From: Pirellulaceae bacterium
Lineage (GTDB): Bacteria; Planctomycetota; Planctomycetia; Pirellulales; Pirellulaceae
NCBI GenBank assembly: GCA_022446825.1
Contig: JAKVBY010000027.1
Span: 1 to 49,445 of the forward strand
Reading direction: 5' to 3'
DNA: 49,445 nucleotides
The notes below the pieces were generated by a model that did not search any database, was not told the origin of the DNA, and worked only from the letters and a program-made list of their open reading frames with translations. The position numbers and the translations under genes were made by a program. This document shows, in pieces, positions 38,101-46,108 of the stretch (the first letter of the stretch is position 1; the number at the start of each line of letters is the position of its first letter).

Positions 38101-40393
38101 GGTTACCTTCCCCGAATCCTTGATAGAGAGTCTGGCGCTGATCGGCTTGGCCGTCCCCGTCGGAATCTTCCGCATAAAAAACTTCGGGGGCCGCAGAGAT
38201 CAAAACTCCTTTTCGCCATACTTTGATGCCAGTGGGAAAGGGAATCTTATCGAGAAACAGGGAAGCTTTGTCGTAACGTCCATCTCCATCGGTATCGGTG
38301 AGAATCTTGATCCGACCTCCCGCCTCACCGCGACGATCGTTGGGGTGATTCCAAGTCAGCCCGTTCGGATAGTCGTGCATTTCGACGACCCACAAGCGGC
38401 CATCGGTTCCCCAATCAAAGGCAATGGGGTCTGCGACTAATGGTTCCGCTGCGACCAAATCCACTTTAAGGTCCGGGTGTGTTTGAATGGTGGCCAGAGA
38501 CTTCTCTGGCGACAAGGGAGCGGGTTGCGGCGTTTCTTTAACGCCGAGCGTGGAACTTTGCGCCAACATGTTTCGAAACGATTGCCGCTCGACCAAATCG
38601 GGCAGGCGATTGGTATCTTCATTTTGGAGCCAGAGTTGACCGGAGTGAAACCAAGCACCGTTATTACTGCCATCTGGTCGGACGATGGGAGGTAGTGTCA
38701 AGCGATCCTCGCTGTCCGTCGTTTGCCTACGGACTTTGCTGATCACTTCTGTTGACCAGCCAACCTGCATGTTATGGAATAGGTGTAAAGAGTATTGTTC
38801 TCCATTGGAGAAGAGGCAGTCGTCAAAGCCATCCTGATCGACATCCACGAAACGTAGCCCTGCATCTCCACCCTCAGAGGTAAACCGGACTGCGCCTGGA
38901 GGTAGTGTAAAGGGCAGTGGCTCCCAAACACGGTCGTCGTGTTGGCTGAAAATGAGCGATTGCTGATCTGCTTCAACAAAGAATTCCGATTGCCCGTCGT
39001 TATTCAGGTCTCGAAAGAAATAGCCGCTGAGCGACTCAGCAAGCTCGAGCCGCGCACTCCATGCGGCGTGCGTTGCCGGTAGCTGGAATCGCATGGGGTG
39101 GCGTTTCCATTTGCTGTCCTCGTAAGTGCGTAAAACAAAAGTTCCGCTCGCTTCGATTTCTAGAAAAGAGGGCATGTTGTTCTCTGCCGTGAAACCAAAA
39201 CGAGGTTTCTGGAATTCAAATGATTGTTTTGAGACGCGCCAGGTGTTTTCTGCAGGTACCCAAATCCTGGTACTGACCTGTTTGTCGCCATCTGCCGTCA
39301 TTACGTCAAGAAAACCATCCCCATTGATATCAAATAATTGAGCTTGCTCATTCTTGTCGCCGCTGCTGCGGAGCGGCTGGTTGTCGAGCAAGTTGTGGTT
39401 GATTCGCGTAATGGCTTCACGGAAATTGAGAAACTTGATTTTGGACCCATGTTTTTGCACCGCGTGATCGATTAAATCAATAATCTGCTCACTGCGGATC
39501 CAGCCGTGGGGATGAAAAACCAAATTGTAAACGCCTTGTTTGATGACTGTCGCGTCCAACGCAGCTTTTAGATCTTCCAGAGTGCGGGGATTATTTGGCT
39601 GCTGTAAATTTTGCCCCTCCCAGTCACTGGGGATGACACAGGGGAATTGCCAGCACTGCTGAGCAACGACGTAGGGGTAAGGGTAATTTTCAATCCAATT
39701 TACAAAGGCAGGGAAGGGAATATATTTTCGAAAACGGTCCCGGCCATTCGTGTCGCGGACGAGGTGGAGGGGAAGATCTTTGTCCTGGGCAGTGAAGAGG
39801 TGGAAAACAGAACTGTCAATGGCGAGATAATTCCCCGCGTCAGTTCGTCGATTGAAAATCTCGGTGAAGAATCTTGGGCTGGGTGTATTCAACGAGTCAC
39901 AGCAAGGCATGCGAAATGCGACGGGCTGGTTGTTAGGGATTTCGCCAAGCAAATCCACGCAGCGGTCATAAGTGCTTTTGGAACGCGCCAGGTCTCCGTC
40001 CGCGAGGAGAGGACAAGGGTGATCGATCGTATGGACTTCTATAGAGAGCCCCTCTTCTAGCCATGCCTGCAACTGCGGATCTTGTGGATCGACACTGTTG
40101 GTCATAATACTCACAGGCGCACGCCCATCGATTTGTTTTAAACGTTCCAGGATCGGTCGCAAGTAGCGCTCGTAGATGGCAGGATCTCGCATGTCGTCAA
40201 TGGCCAGCACAACGACAGTTTCCACGCCTTCTTCACCGACCCATTGGGGAGTTGTAAGTTTGGGGAAATCGAGATCGACATAGTATGGATTGCATGGCAT
40301 ATCCAAATGTGCGAGTCGATTTCCTTCGGCAGCCGAGAGTGTAGAACTCAGCAACGTGAGCAGGACGCAAAGCCAGTAAGATTGAAAGGTCAT
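35180..40393 (-). CDS. Giant secreted fusion: NodB-like deacetylase, FG-GAP, PVC-type haem dehydrogenase propeller, HEAT, cytochrome c, sugar-binding-like tail
   Basis: The chain has 1,737 residues from the ATG at 40393, chosen because a signal peptide (YWLCVLLTLLSSTLSAAEG) follows; the frame opens at 40474. A polysaccharide-deacetylase-like domain (about 40-350) has VLAIDDMRDP (Asp66/67) and HTIDHP (His121, His125), the metal triad. FG-GAP-like repeats (DINGDGFLDVM, DLNNDGQSEFF, DVDQDGFDD) span about 355-620. A beta-propeller of the planctomycete membrane-bound-dehydrogenase type runs from 634 to about 1011. HEAT repeats extend to about 1440. CSNCH (Cys1470, Cys1473, His1474) marks a c-type cytochrome, and from about 1610 a beta-sandwich resembles a carbohydrate-binding module. 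The last four modules are common together in planctomycetes; the deacetylase and FG-GAP front is unusual. Confidence 0.85.
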   Translation of the reverse strand: MTFQSYWLCVLLTLLSSTLSAAEGNRLAHLDMPCNPYYVDLDFPKLTTPQWVGEEGVETVVVLAIDDMRDPAIYERYLRPILERLKQIDGRAPVSIMTNSVDPQDPQLQAWLEEGLSIEVHTIDHPCPLLADGDLARSKSTYDRCVDLLGEIPNNQPVAFRMPCCDSLNTPSPRFFTEIFNRRTDAGNYLAIDSSVFHLFTAQDKDLPLHLVRDTNGRDRFRKYIPFPAFVNWIENYPYPYVVAQQCWQFPCVIPSDWEGQNLQQPNNPRTLEDLKAALDATVIKQGVYNLVFHPHGWIRSEQIIDLIDHAVQKHGSKIKFLNFREAITRINHNLLDNQPLRSSGDKNEQAQLFDINGDGFLDVMTADGDKQVSTRIWVPAENTWRVSKQSFEFQKPRFGFTAENNMPSFLEIEASGTFVLRTYEDSKWKRHPMRFQLPATHAAWSARLELAESLSGYFFRDLNNDGQSEFFVEADQQSLIFSQHDDRVWEPLPFTLPPGAVRFTSEGGDAGLRFVDVDQDGFDDCLFSNGEQYSLHLFHNMQVGWSTEVISKVRRQTTDSEDRLTLPPIVRPDGSNNGAWFHSGQLWLQNEDTNRLPDLVERQSFRNMLAQSSTLGVKETPQPAPLSPEKSLATIQTHPDLKVDLVAAEPLVADPIAFDWGTDGRLWVVEMHDYPNGLTWNHPNDRRGEAGGRIKILTDTDGDGRYDKASLFLDKIPFPTGIKVWRKGVLISAAPEVFYAEDSDGDGQADQRQTLYQGFGEGNQQHRMNGLRWGLDNWLHLANGDSGGTIRSLQTEETVEIGGRDLRIRPDNGTLEALSGQTQFGRNRDDWGNWFGGNNSNPMWHYVLEDRYLRRNPFVVPPNLRQNVSVQPNAATVFPTSITQTRFNDPNGLNRFTSACSPTIYRDEFLGEMFAGNAFVCEPVHNLVHREIVSPAGISFTSRRAEEEQQSEFLSSTDNWFRPTMIRTGPDGALWIADIYRFVIEHPEWIPPDLQNILDMRAGSNRGRIYRVYRADLQPPKLPQLDKLSPKQLVQLLESPNGWLRDMVQQILIWRGEESVTDELALVVKTGKRATARLHALCTLDGLNTVDPALVTLAVKDVHAGVRKHAIRIAARFPENEALTLAVLEAASKSVESEPVVLLQALLTFGHWKSHQHVQGKIGRFLAATLEHYRQHPYLRSAALSSLNQANVEHVLLSLLERKHDSNTAAFPLLNTPQASLQALEQVVTAAVALKGPTSVAPVFERIVTSDDPNSRSHAMNTATTLVRALRAGNIPIENVINESLRERISALHDHAIHVALDASATLSDRLQTLRFLSCGLTTATDDLTVFTPLLSPREVPEIQGLAASTIVTLGGTNYAHTAKQLLRNWPTYSPVLRGTILDLFLSRPGLTRELLQALKTSTISALPIDARRQTLLLQHEDQVVRQGAEELFRNMIHPNRQKVLEEYQEATQITGVPKRGQATFTKRCSNCHRVAGMGHAVGPDLSAIKDRSSHALLIAILDPNRAVENKFLDYVAVTEDGRQVTGMLARETSNSISLQGPEGKEQTLLREEIEELRTSGKSLMPEGMEKDLRSQDIADLIAYLQELGTPPKSFPGNEPKVIRAGTDGVLELSAADCRIYGPRLVFEQHYKNLGYWSDPTDHAIWTLVVPQSGTYRVIFDYASDNSAAGDHFTLSVGEEKLLDTVIGTGSWDDYTQKEIGEIQLPAGTVELLMQSAGVIKSAMIDLRTIYLEPIP

Positions 40394-41217
40394 AGGATAC
40401 TTACGTGGTGGATGGGCTGGGATTGGCAGGAAATACAGATTCCTAGCATGATAGCATTTGTTCCGAGTGAGCACATTTCAAAATCTAAAAGTTCTTGTGC
40501 CGCAAGATCCTGTCGATCTGTTTTGGGGACTCTTGTTGATGTTCCCGCGGCCTGAGCTTGAATGGATTGTTGGTTGGCGTTGGAACTGGAATTGATGTCA
40601 ACCTGACACGGGGGTAAACGGCGCACTGCCTGTGCCTGATGGACGTGCGAGTTGACGAGCTGTTGGGTGGAAGGAAGTTGTCTGCAGGAATTCACTGGGC
40701 TGTGAATCTTCGGGCGGTCTGAGAAACGAGTAAGCGGGAGGTGTTTGTGGCGGTGTCGCTGATGTGGCGGCGTCTCGTCGCCCGAACGTCCTGGCATCAA
40801 CGGTCCTTGGCATCCCAGATCTCTAGCGTCTCATCATAAATTCCACTGGTAATTTTTCGACCAGCGGGACTAAACGTGACACGATTAATCCGCCAGCATG
40901 TCCTGTGAGTGACTGCAGCAGCTTTGGATCGCTCGCTGGGACGTTACCCTCCTGGACCTCTTTCTTGCACCTCAGACTCTGAAAGATTAGCCTCTAGAAC
41001 ATCCCTTATGGCAACCGTATTCAAGGCATCCGTTTGCTGGTCAGATTCGTTGCCACCACAACCCTATCGTATCGCTACCACCAAAACCACTGTTCGATAT
41101 TTCATGGCCTTCCCCACATGTTGATGCGCAACTGTGTCTGTTAAGGGAAGCGTACGTTGCTTGGCATTTTTGGCTTTACGCTTATGCACGTGGCCCAGAA
41201 TATAGAGCCCTTACCGG
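40394..41217. other. Gene-poor region holding a decayed lipoprotein/WD40 gene
   Basis: No intact gene. The upper part contains the pseudogene annotated separately (40797-41105). Below it, minus frames between 40813 and 40394 are open but Pro/Ser/Gln-rich and broken, and may be further decayed remains of the same gene. Confidence 0.6.
40797..41105 (-). pseudogene. Decayed lipoprotein with WD40 repeat
   Basis: Reading one minus frame from the ATG at 41105, which follows GGGGAAGG, gives a hydrophobic leader MKYRTVVLVVAIR. A TAG stop (41066-41064) comes next, immediately before GCGGNESDQQTDALN, which looks like a lipobox and mature N-terminus. A second stop, TAA, lies at 40946-40944. The same frame then resumes with a recognisable WD40 blade, INRVTFSPAGRKITSG and IYDETLEIWDAKDR, and ends at 40797. 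Two in-frame stops inside a gene with clear start, lipobox and WD40 motif indicate a dead gene, probably also shortened by a deletion. The original product was probably a surface WD40-repeat lipoprotein. Confidence 0.7.
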
Positions 41218-42681
41218 TCAGGCCAGAATCTCACGCACTACTTTTCCATGGACATCCGTGAGGCGGAAATCACGACCTTGATGACGGAAGGTCAGGCGTT
41301 CGTGGTTCACCCCGAGTTGATCGAGGATGGTTGCATTCAAATCGTGAATATGAACCGGGTTTTCGATGACGTTGTAACTAAAATCATCCGTTTCGCCATA
41401 GACAATGCCGCCTTGAATTCCAGCGCCGGCCATCCATTTGGTGTAACAGCGTGGATGGTGGTCACGGCCATAGTTGGTTTTGGTTAATCCCCCCTGGCAA
41501 TAGATCGTCCGGCCAAATTCACCTCCCCAGATCACCAAGGTATCTTCCAAGAGTCCGCGCTGCTTGAGATCTTGGATCAACGCGTAGCACGGCTGGTCGA
41601 TAATCCCACATTGGCGGCGAATGTCTGTCGGGAGATTTCCGTGTTGGTCCCATTGCCGGATGAATACCTGGGTAAAGCGGACACCGCGTTCAGCCAAACG
41701 CCGCGCTAAAAGGCAGTTGGCGGCGAACGTGCCGGGCTTTTTGACCTCCTCACCGTACAGATCGAGTGTCGCTTGAGACTCATCAGAAATGTCGGTCAGT
41801 TCGGGAACTGAGGTTTGCATGCGGTAGGCCATTTCGTATTGCGCAATGCGGGATTGAATCTCCGGATCCCCCACGGCGTTGTAGCGATCGTTGTTTAAAA
41901 GGCTTAACTCGTCCAGCATGCGGCGCCGCATTTTTTCCGACATGCCGTCTGGATTGGAGAGATAGAGTACGGGGTCGCCAGTGGAGCGCAAGCTGACACC
42001 TTGGTGCCGCGTTGATAAAAATCCCGCTCCCCATAATCGTGAATAAAGGGCTTGCCCACCGAAATTGCCGCCGACCGTCGAGTGCAGGACCACGAAAGCA
42101 GGCAAATTCTGATTCATCGTTCCGAGACCGTAGGACATCCAGGCGCCAGTACTTGGTCTGCCAGGCAATTGGCTGCCAGTTTGGATGTAGGTGATCGCGG
42201 GGTCGTGGTTAATGGCTTCTGTGTTGATTGTTTTAATCACGGCCAATTCATCGACCATCTTGGCGGTGTGGGGTAGGAGTTCGCTCACCCATGCACCGTT
42301 TGAACCATGCTGCTTGAACTTGAAGGTCGATGGGGCGATGGGAAACCGTGCTTGGCCTGAGGTCATTGTGGTGATGCGTTGACCGTTGCGGACCGAATCG
42401 GGCAATTCTTTGTCGAACCAATCGTTCATCTTGGGCTTATAATCCCACATGTCTAATTGGGATGGCGCACCCGACATGAAGAGATAGATCACCCGTTTGG
42501 CTTTAGGCGCGAAGTGTGGAACTCCAGCGATCCCGCCGATCCTTGCTTCGTCGGTTGATTTAGCAGCGAAAAGGTCGGGGTTGACGAGGGATGCTAAGGC
42601 GACAGAGCCGATCCCGGTGGAGGCGCGGGAAAAAAAATGACGTCGTGTTTCCACGAGTGCTGATTCACGAACCGGATTCAT
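41218..42681 (-). CDS. DUF1501 family protein, paired with the DUF1549/DUF1553 gene
   Basis: The 487-residue protein has a twin-arginine leader ([16 protein letters not shown]) and the DUF1501 landmarks: [59 protein letters not shown], and [27 protein letters not shown] just before the ATG is a good ribosome-binding site. It starts 15 bases after the stop of the DUF1549/DUF1553 gene, the standard planctomycete pair. The fold is alkaline-phosphatase-like; the reaction is not established, but export and pairing suggest a role outside the cytoplasm. Confidence 0.93.
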   Translation of the reverse strand: MNPVRESALVETRRHFFSRASTGIGSVALASLVNPDLFAAKSTDEARIGGIAGVPHFAPKAKRVIYLFMSGAPSQLDMWDYKPKMNDWFDKELPDSVRNGQRITTMTSGQARFPIAPSTFKFKQHGSNGAWVSELLPHTAKMVDELAVIKTINTEAINHDPAITYIQTGSQLPGRPSTGAWMSYGLGTMNQNLPAFVVLHSTVGGNFGGQALYSRLWGAGFLSTRHQGVSLRSTGDPVLYLSNPDGMSEKMRRRMLDELSLLNNDRYNAVGDPEIQSRIAQYEMAYRMQTSVPELTDISDESQATLDLYGEEVKKPGTFAANCLLARRLAERGVRFTQVFIRQWDQHGNLPTDIRRQCGIIDQPCYALIQDLKQRGLLEDTLVIWGGEFGRTIYCQGGLTKTNYGRDHHPRCYTKWMAGAGIQGGIVYGETDDFSYNVIENPVHIHDLNATILDQLGVNHERLTFRHQGRDFRLTDVHGKVVREILA

Positions 42682-42696
42682 AGGGAGCCTACCTTC

Positions 42697-45600
42697 TTAT
42701 TCCTTTGTAACAGTTTCGCTCAGATTCAAGAGCAAGTGAGTGATCATAGTCCAGGCAGCTAATTCGTTGGTATTGAGTTGGTCGTCACGAGGAGATTCAC
42801 CGGAGGACAATAATTTGGTGGCCGCTTCGGTGGCTGTGGCAAACTCACTCGCATACTCGTTGAACGCCTTGTTTAACGCTTGCCGTTCGAAGTCGTTGGG
42901 GTGTCGCGTCAGGATGGAACGGAAGGCAAACTCGATTTGATCCTGCACGTTCGTCCCCCCTTCTTTCATGACACGTTCGGCAAATTTCCTTGCTGCTTCG
43001 ACAAATTGAACATCATTCATGAGGACCAGTGCTTGAAGCGGCGTATTCGTACGTGCTCGGCGCACTTGGCACGTTTCGCGGTCCGGCGCGTCAAAGGTGG
43101 CCATGGACGGTGGAGGAACTGTGCGTTTCCAGAAGGTGTACATACTGCGTCGATAGAGTTTGTCGCCTTTATCCTGCACAAAGACAGATGTGTTACTACC
43201 ACCAAATCCAACCGGTTTCCAAAGGCCAGCCGGCTGGTACGGTTTGACACTTTTTCCGCCAATTGTTTCAATCAGCAATCCACTCACGGCAAGTGCCTGA
43301 TCGCGAATGACTTCTGCATCTAATCGAAACCTTGGGCCGCGGGCAAATAAACGGTTTTCCGGGTCCTTCGCCAGCTTTTCTGGTGTGACGCGGGACGATT
43401 GTTGATAGGTGGCGGACATTACAATTTGCTTGAGAAATCGTTTGATGTTCCAGCCGGAATCGACAAAGTCAACGGCCAGCCAATCAAGTAACTCTGGATG
43501 CGATGGCTGTTCTCCTTGCACGCCAAAGTCTTCGGACGTTCGCACCAAGCCAATCCCGAAAAACTGCTGCCAATAACGGTTGACGGTTACACGTGATGTT
43601 AGTGGATGCTGGGGCTGGACCAGCCATTGCGCGAGTCCAAGTCGATTTTTCGGAGCACCTTCGATCGGCGGTGCAATCCACAGGGGGACGGAAGATTCGA
43701 CGGGATCCCGCGGGAGCGTGTATTCTCCACGTTCCAGGATGTGCGCCTGTCGGGCTTCTTTACGGTCCTCCATTACTAGCGTTGCTGGAATGGCCTTTTC
43801 CAGATCTTCCAGTTGTTTTTGTAGCGTTGCTTCTTTTTCAAGTGGTGTGGCCAATTGGGCACTGGAATCGGGGTGCACATGTTGAAGAAAATAACGCGTT
43901 AATTGTTGAGTTTGGTCAGCGGATCTTTGTTCTCGATCCACCTTGAGTATTTTCTCAATGGCGTCCGGAGTTTTGGTTGCCTTACCACTCTTTTGAAACT
44001 GCTCCCAGGCGAACAAAGAACGCTTTTGCTCCTCCGAAAGCAGATGCGTAATGATCCCTGCAGTATCCCAGTGCACCGTTCCTTTGACCTGGGTAAACGC
44101 CCAGCCATTCAATTCTGCACCGGGTTTTAGTCCGACGTGGTCGGCACTCACCTCGAGTCGGACCCATTTGCCCGTTTCCGGTAATTCGCCGATGAGGCGA
44201 TTTGATGCATTTTGGCGTCCTGCACCGAATGCTTTGTCTGCACCCCAGGAGGCTCGGTGCTCCCATGTACCGTCATTGAATTGTAGTTGAATCGTCTCTG
44301 GTGGATTGTCGGGGTCGAGATACACGTAAGCGAACAGCCGCGCGTTTTCGTGGATTTTTAATTTGTCGGTGGCGTTGATGAAGTAATGTTGCGTGATGCC
44401 ATCTCCCTCGCCCGTTCGAACGGTGGAATTTTTCCCGCGATAAACTGGGTGATCGGGAGCCTCGACGAATTCCCAGGGAGTGTTTCCTTCAGGACTTGCT
44501 CCAGCAGGAAGCTCATCATCAAACCAAATGAATTCATCTTGGCTTAGAGCGCCCAAGGGTTCCGCGGGTTTTGGATCGGAGTAGGCGAACTCTGCGAGCA
44601 ACGTTTCAAGCTGTTGTCTCACGGCAGCAAGTTCTTCTGTAGTTTGTTGTTTCTGCGCAATCTGGATTTCTGTGGGGACTTTGACCGTGGGCGGTGGCAA
44701 TAAAGCGTTTCCGTCCATGGCTCGTTCCGTCAAGCTAAAAAAGTATGAGAAAAGCTGGTAGAACTCTTTTTGGCTAAGTGGATCAAACTTGTGGTCGTGA
44801 CAGGCGGCACAGCCAGCAGTCAGGCCGAGCCAAACGGTTGCAGTGGTTTCTACTCGATCGACGGCATAACGGACATAGTATTCATCGTCGATAGAACCAC
44901 CTTCACTGGTAGTTACGTTGCAGCGGTTAAATCCTGTTGCGACCCGTTGCTGTAAGGACGGCTGGGGCAGCAAATCACCCGCAAGTTGCTCAATCGTGAA
45001 GGCATCAAAAGGCTGATTTTTGTTAAACGCTTCGATCACCCAGTCTCGATAGGGCCAGATCGAACGTTCATTATCCAAGTGGAGCCCATGGGTGTCACCA
45101 TAGCGTGCAGCATCGAGCCAGAAACGCGCCATGTGTTCTCCATACTTCGTAGACTCCAGCAACCGATCCACCACGCGTTCGAAGGCTTGATTGGAACCGT
45201 CGTTCAGAAAGTCATCGATGTCTCGCACGCTCGGTGGCAGACCCGTCAGGTCCAGAGTTACACGACGGATTAAGGCGGCTTTGGAAGCCCGTGGTTCCGG
45301 AGAAAGATTGCGATTTTCCAAGGATGCTTGAATAAACTGGTCGATGGCATTGTGGACGAGCCAATGATCATGCGCTGCTGGTAGATGTTTTCGAGTTGGT
45401 GGTCGAAAGGCCCAGTGTCCCGACCAGTCTGCCCCACTGTCGATCCACTTTTGGAACAAACGAATTTGCTCCTCGGTGAGAGCCTTCCCTGAATCAACCG
45501 GCGGCATTTTCACATCGGGATCTTTTGAGGAGATGCGCTGAAACAGTTCACTCTGGGCACTATCTCCTGGTACTACAGCGACATGTCCTGATTCCAGCTC

Positions 45601-45798
45601 GGTTGTCGAATTCGGCTGTTGATCCAGACGCAAATCATTTGCGCGATTGGCCTCATCGGGTCCGTGGCATTGAAAGCAGTTGTTAGAAAGCAACGGTAGA
45701 ATATCGCGGCTGAAATCGATCGCCTGATCCTCAGCAATGAGAACCTGACTTGCGGAGATGGAAATGGCAACTGTCAAAATCGTTTGTCGAATTGTCAT
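42697..45798 (-). CDS. PSD1-type protein: planctomycete cytochrome c, DUF1549, lectin-like insert, DUF1553
   Basis: The 1,033-residue protein has a signal peptide ([18 protein letters not shown]), then a planctomycete cytochrome-c motif with Cys41, Cys44 and His45 ([12 protein letters not shown]). The DUF1549 domain follows (about 150-380), with [13 protein letters not shown] and the conserved end [20 protein letters not shown], itself a second CxxCH. A LamG/concanavalin-like insert lies around 440-600. The DUF1553 domain is near the C-terminus ([46 protein letters not shown]). The family is abundant in planctomycetes with unproven function, probably polymer breakdown or respiration-linked oxidation. 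It is the first gene of the pair. Confidence 0.93.
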   Translation of the reverse strand: MTIRQTILTVAISISASQVLIAEDQAIDFSRDILPLLSNNCFQCHGPDEANRANDLRLDQQPNSTTELESGHVAVVPGDSAQSELFQRISSKDPDVKMPPVDSGKALTEEQIRLFQKWIDSGADWSGHWAFRPPTRKHLPAAHDHWLVHNAIDQFIQASLENRNLSPEPRASKAALIRRVTLDLTGLPPSVRDIDDFLNDGSNQAFERVVDRLLESTKYGEHMARFWLDAARYGDTHGLHLDNERSIWPYRDWVIEAFNKNQPFDAFTIEQLAGDLLPQPSLQQRVATGFNRCNVTTSEGGSIDDEYYVRYAVDRVETTATVWLGLTAGCAACHDHKFDPLSQKEFYQLFSYFFSLTERAMDGNALLPPPTVKVPTEIQIAQKQQTTEELAAVRQQLETLLAEFAYSDPKPAEPLGALSQDEFIWFDDELPAGASPEGNTPWEFVEAPDHPVYRGKNSTVRTGEGDGITQHYFINATDKLKIHENARLFAYVYLDPDNPPETIQLQFNDGTWEHRASWGADKAFGAGRQNASNRLIGELPETGKWVRLEVSADHVGLKPGAELNGWAFTQVKGTVHWDTAGIITHLLSEEQKRSLFAWEQFQKSGKATKTPDAIEKILKVDREQRSADQTQQLTRYFLQHVHPDSSAQLATPLEKEATLQKQLEDLEKAIPATLVMEDRKEARQAHILERGEYTLPRDPVESSVPLWIAPPIEGAPKNRLGLAQWLVQPQHPLTSRVTVNRYWQQFFGIGLVRTSEDFGVQGEQPSHPELLDWLAVDFVDSGWNIKRFLKQIVMSATYQQSSRVTPEKLAKDPENRLFARGPRFRLDAEVIRDQALAVSGLLIETIGGKSVKPYQPAGLWKPVGFGGSNTSVFVQDKGDKLYRRSMYTFWKRTVPPPSMATFDAPDRETCQVRRARTNTPLQALVLMNDVQFVEAARKFAERVMKEGGTNVQDQIEFAFRSILTRHPNDFERQALNKAFNEYASEFATATEAATKLLSSGESPRDDQLNTNELAAWTMITHLLLNLSETVTKE

Positions 45799-46108
45799 GG
45801 GGCAAGTGGGTCTTGAGGGTAGGAAAGTGGGGTAGCGTGGTACGGAACGATTAGGCGGTCCGTCCAGACTGTCTATCGATTCATATAATATAGTGAAATA
45901 TTCTGACGAGATTTTCTAGCCTTTGCCAGGGTGAAAATCCTTCAGGACTAAGGAGAAAACTCTGTATCCAGGGGTCGCTTGAGACGCAAAAGTAATTCCT
46001 GAGGGTTTTCGCAGGGGTAAAATGCAGGACAGCGGTATTTTTTCAGGTCCTCGGCAGCAGTGATTTTCGCTCTGAAAAAATGTGTCATATGTCCGCGGAG
46101 GGCGCGTG
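45799..46108. promoter_or_regulatory. Divergent promoter region between PSD1-type gene and comEC
   Basis: A perfect TATAAT lies on the plus strand at 45884-45889 in an AT-rich patch, a plausible -10 box for comEC, but I see no convincing -35 partner. The minus-strand start at 45798 lacks a visible ribosome-binding site. Confidence 0.25.

Noticed and set aside
40390-40800. Minus open frame (136 codons) below the WD40 pseudogene
   Set aside because: It begins at a TTG, overlaps the start of the giant gene and is Pro/Ser/Gln-rich without domains. It may be part of the decayed gene rather than a gene.
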